DNA of 64,000 nt. It comes from Bacteroidetes bacterium SB0662_bin_6 (GTDB lineage Bacteria > Bacteroidota > Rhodothermia > Rhodothermales > VXPQ01). A program made the position numbers and the translations under genes. The notes below the pieces were generated by a model. It made no database searches, was not told the origin of the DNA, and saw only the letters and a program-made list of their open reading frames with translations. Positions 61,916 to 64,000 of the stretch are shown in pieces; position 1 is the stretch's first letter; the number at the start of each line of letters is the position of its first letter. The stretch spans positions 1-64,000 of the forward strand of contig VXPQ01000023.1 of assembly GCA_009839485.1 (NCBI GenBank), read 5' to 3'.

Positions 61916-64000
61916 CCCGTTTCCGCGAGCGTTTTCCATTCAAAGTTGTTGTCTTTGTTGCACTGTGTTTGCTTGCAGCGCAGGAAGGGCGGTCGCAGGA
62001 AAGGCAGGTCCGGGGAGACGCTCACAGGTCCGCATACGACCATGCTCTTCTTCAGCTCAGGCCGGAAGTGCTTGACCGGATTGCGGGCGAGGATACGGTC
62101 CGGACGCCGCGCACCCGATCGGTCGCCGAGGGCCGCGTCGATTTGGAAACGGGCGTTTTTCGCGCCCGGTACCGCATCGGGGATCGTGTGTCGGAAGGGT
62201 TGTCTACGGCGCAGGCCGCCCTTGTGCATCTCGAACAACACGGCGAAGCGTACGGTATGACCGCCGCCGCGGAGCATCTTCGCGTCGAGCATATCCGGGA
62301 GGGCAGCTACGCCCGCCATGTCCGTTTCCGGCAGACGCTTGCCGGCGTGCCGGTATACCGGGCCGATGTCACGGTGAGCCTCGACCGGCGCGGACAGCCG
62401 ACCATGGTCGTCAGCGGATATATTCCCCGCCTTGAACAGGTGCGCGGATTCGATCCTGTTCCCGCTCTTTTGCGCGCCGCCGCGCAGGACATCGCGCGTA
62501 GCGCCGCCGACCCCGAACTGACCGTATCCGAGCCGGAACTGGTCGTTTATGCGTCGGATATTCCCCGGCTTGTCTGGAAAGTCCCGGCCGTCTCTGCGGG
62601 GCTTCCCGTTTCGTGGCACGTACTTGTTGACGCCGGGACAGGGGAAATTCACCGTATGCTCAACACGTCGCTCCATGCACACAAGGCATCGTCCGTATCG
62701 CCCGGATCCGGTCGTGCGGCAGTCCGCGCCGCCCCGGCCCATGTCGCTGGACTCGCCCCATCGCCTGTGGTCCTGGCCCCGACGATGCCTCCCCCGTTCG
62801 TTGTTTCCCCACCGGTTTCCGGGAAAGGGATCCGGACAGTGGACGGGGCCGGGTTGGTCTTCGATCCCGATCCGCTCACGTCCGCCGGCGTGGAGTACGG
62901 AGGGGACTACCAGGACGGCGACGATGCGGATACGGCGGCGCTGACCGGACAACTTGTGCAGGTCACATTGCGCGACATCACGCAGGGATCGGACGGATTG
63001 CACCGGCTGGATGGCCCATACGTCCGCATCGAAGGGGATCCGCATACCGTACCGGCCATGCCAAACGCCGACGCCTTTAATTTTACGCGCTCGGACGACC
63101 GTTTCGAGGCCGTGAACGCCTATTATCATATCGACAAAAGCCGCCGCTACGCACAGTCGCTCGATGTCGGCTATACGCTCCTCGATTTCCCGGTGAGGGT
63201 TAATCCCCAAGCGTTCGATGGCGATAATTCCGTCTATCTTCCGGACGACCGGTCTCTTCATTTCGGCACGGGCGGCATAGACGATGCCGAAGACGCCGAT
63301 GTGCTGTGGCATGAGTATGCACATGCCCTTCTGGACCATACGACCCCCGGGCTTGTAGGCCCGTTCGAAGGTATGGCGTTGCATGAGGGCTGGGCCGATT
63401 ACTGGGCCGCTTCGTATTCCCGCTTTTTGTCCGAGGAGGATCCCCGGATTCCCCGACACGACTGGAAACGGCTGTACAATTGGGACGGCAATGCTTCCTG
63501 CTGGTCCGGTCGGACGCTGGATCATACGGGACACTACGACGACAACATGGCTTACGAGGTGTCGGGCTGCCAGATTGTGCCCGACATTTATCAATGGGGG
63601 CTTCTTTGGGCCACCACCATGATGGACATATACCCGCATGTGGGTCGGGGCGTCCTGGACCGTTTGCATCTTGCCTCGCATGCCTATCTTGCCTCCGTAT
63701 CCGATTTCCGCGATGCGGCCGAGGCCCTGATCCAGGCCGACCAGGCGATATACGACGGCGCCCACATCGGCGTGCTGGTTCAGGAATTGGGTGAAGCCGG
63801 CTACGTTGATCCCGGAGCGTATGGACCGATTCTGGCCCATGACCCCTTGGGAAATACTGAAAATGTAGGCGGAACGATTGAGATTCGCGTCGAGGCAAAA
63901 GGCGTCGCTGCTCCGGTGGATAGCGTGCTTGTACGATACTCACCCGGACCGGGAAGTCCGTTTCTCCGTTTTGCCCTGTCGCGCCGAAGCGCCACCCTGT
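61873..64000 (+). CDS. Secreted M36-like metallopeptidase, partial (cut by window end)
   Basis: About 709 residues are visible with no stop, running off the window. The best start is TTG 61873, seven bases after GGAGG (61861-61865), inside metK; no ATG or GTG in frame is nearer. The signal peptide has a strongly basic lead then [15 protein letters not shown] propeptide-like region follows, then the catalytic pair HEYAH at about 480-484 and HEGWAD at about 504-509, the fungalysin/thermolysin-type zinc site. It likely digests external protein. Confidence 0.8.
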   Translation, partial: MRRHAERRRGRGRVARFRERFPFKVVVFVALCLLAAQEGRSQERQVRGDAHRSAYDHALLQLRPEVLDRIAGEDTVRTPRTRSVAEGRVDLETGVFRARYRIGDRVSEGLSTAQAALVHLEQHGEAYGMTAAAEHLRVEHIREGSYARHVRFRQTLAGVPVYRADVTVSLDRRGQPTMVVSGYIPRLEQVRGFDPVPALLRAAAQDIARSAADPELTVSEPELVVYASDIPRLVWKVPAVSAGLPVSWHVLVDAGTGEIHRMLNTSLHAHKASSVSPGSGRAAVRAAPAHVAGLAPSPVVLAPTMPPPFVVSPPVSGKGIRTVDGAGLVFDPDPLTSAGVEYGGDYQDGDDADTAALTGQLVQVTLRDITQGSDGLHRLDGPYVRIEGDPHTVPAMPNADAFNFTRSDDRFEAVNAYYHIDKSRRYAQSLDVGYTLLDFPVRVNPQAFDGDNSVYLPDDRSLHFGTGGIDDAEDADVLWHEYAHALLDHTTPGLVGPFEGMALHEGWADYWAASYSRFLSEEDPRIPRHDWKRLYNWDGNASCWSGRTLDHTGHYDDNMAYEVSGCQIVPDIYQWGLLWATTMMDIYPHVGRGVLDRLHLASHAYLASVSDFRDAAEALIQADQAIYDGAHIGVLVQELGEAGYVDPGAYGPILAHDPLGNTENVGGTIEIRVEAKGVAAPVDSVLVRYSPGPGSPFLRFALSRRSATL

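Noticed and set aside
61654..63840. 728-codon minus-strand open frame
   Set aside because: It is antisense to the metallopeptidase and metK, lacks family motifs, and arises from high GC codon bias; the plus-strand frame has HEYAH and HEGWAD.

Overview
The window (about 57-60% GC overall) comes from a bacterial chromosome. Gene content and order point to the Bacteroidota/Rhodothermota side (Rhodothermales-like): the small DUF4295 gene sits beside rpmG-rpmB, rplM-rpsI-rpsB-tsf-pyrH-frr and yicC-gmk-omega-coaBC runs are present, the clamp and DnaB genes look normal, many genes lack a strong Shine-Dalgarno, and there is a ComA-type phosphosulfolactate synthase. This placement is inference from gene content; no rRNA is present. 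Most of the window is densely packed core genome.

Layout. 1-4.3 kb is an accessory patch: the 5' end of an RND efflux pump, an IS481-type remnant that has changed the end of a LOG-family gene, a secreted coiled-coil protein and a very GC-rich TPR protein. 4.4-14.6 kb holds mfd (+), then a leftward rpmH-rnpA-yidC-mnmE-mnmG-rsmG block. After two tRNAs, 15-21 kb carries a five-gene signalling unit: STAS protein, receiver-PP2C phosphatase, RsbW-like kinase, periplasmic binding protein and a TorS-like sensor kinase. 21-27.3 kb reads leftward: a DEAD-box helicase, then rpmF-plsX-fabH-fabD-fabG with yceD upstream. 27.3-30.3 kb is dnaA-dnaN; 30.3-31.1 kb is an unusual sigma factor; 31.3-35.4 kb is the ribosomal and translation-factor operon. 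After tRNA-Ser, 35.9-41.5 kb is yicC-gmk-omega-coaBC-udg-dnaB. 41.5-49.7 kb is mostly leftward: a SMP-30 lipoprotein, three tRNAs, rpmB-rpmG-DUF4295, comA, lolC/E, a lipoprotein, ychF, a phosphatase and nusB. 50.1-57 kb has comEC, an AT-rich origin-like region, pgi, a Nudix gene and recJ. 57-64 kb has a phased A-tract region, an MFS transporter, a DUF721/DciA-like gene, acpP-fabF, metK and a secreted M36-like metallopeptidase cut by the window end.

Highlights. (1) A strong oriC candidate at 52.74-52.98 kb, about 24 kb from dnaA, shows DnaA boxes, a GC patch, a TAG-trinucleotide run and an AT-rich tract in the order of a bacterial unwinding module. (2) DnaA appears to lack domain I, while a DciA-like gene and DnaB are in the same window. 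(3) A roughly 253-bp repeat family with terminal inverted repeats, 4-bp target duplications and two internal helices whose arms co-vary between copies; single copies touch nusB, fabD and ychF. (4) A second inverted-repeat element at 43.9 kb, with a probable single end forming the fabD stop codon. (5) The 15-21 kb signalling unit looks like a periplasmic-ligand-controlled partner-switching pathway.

Limits: coordinates were read by eye, starts are often uncertain, and no database search was run. Family names rest on recognised motifs.
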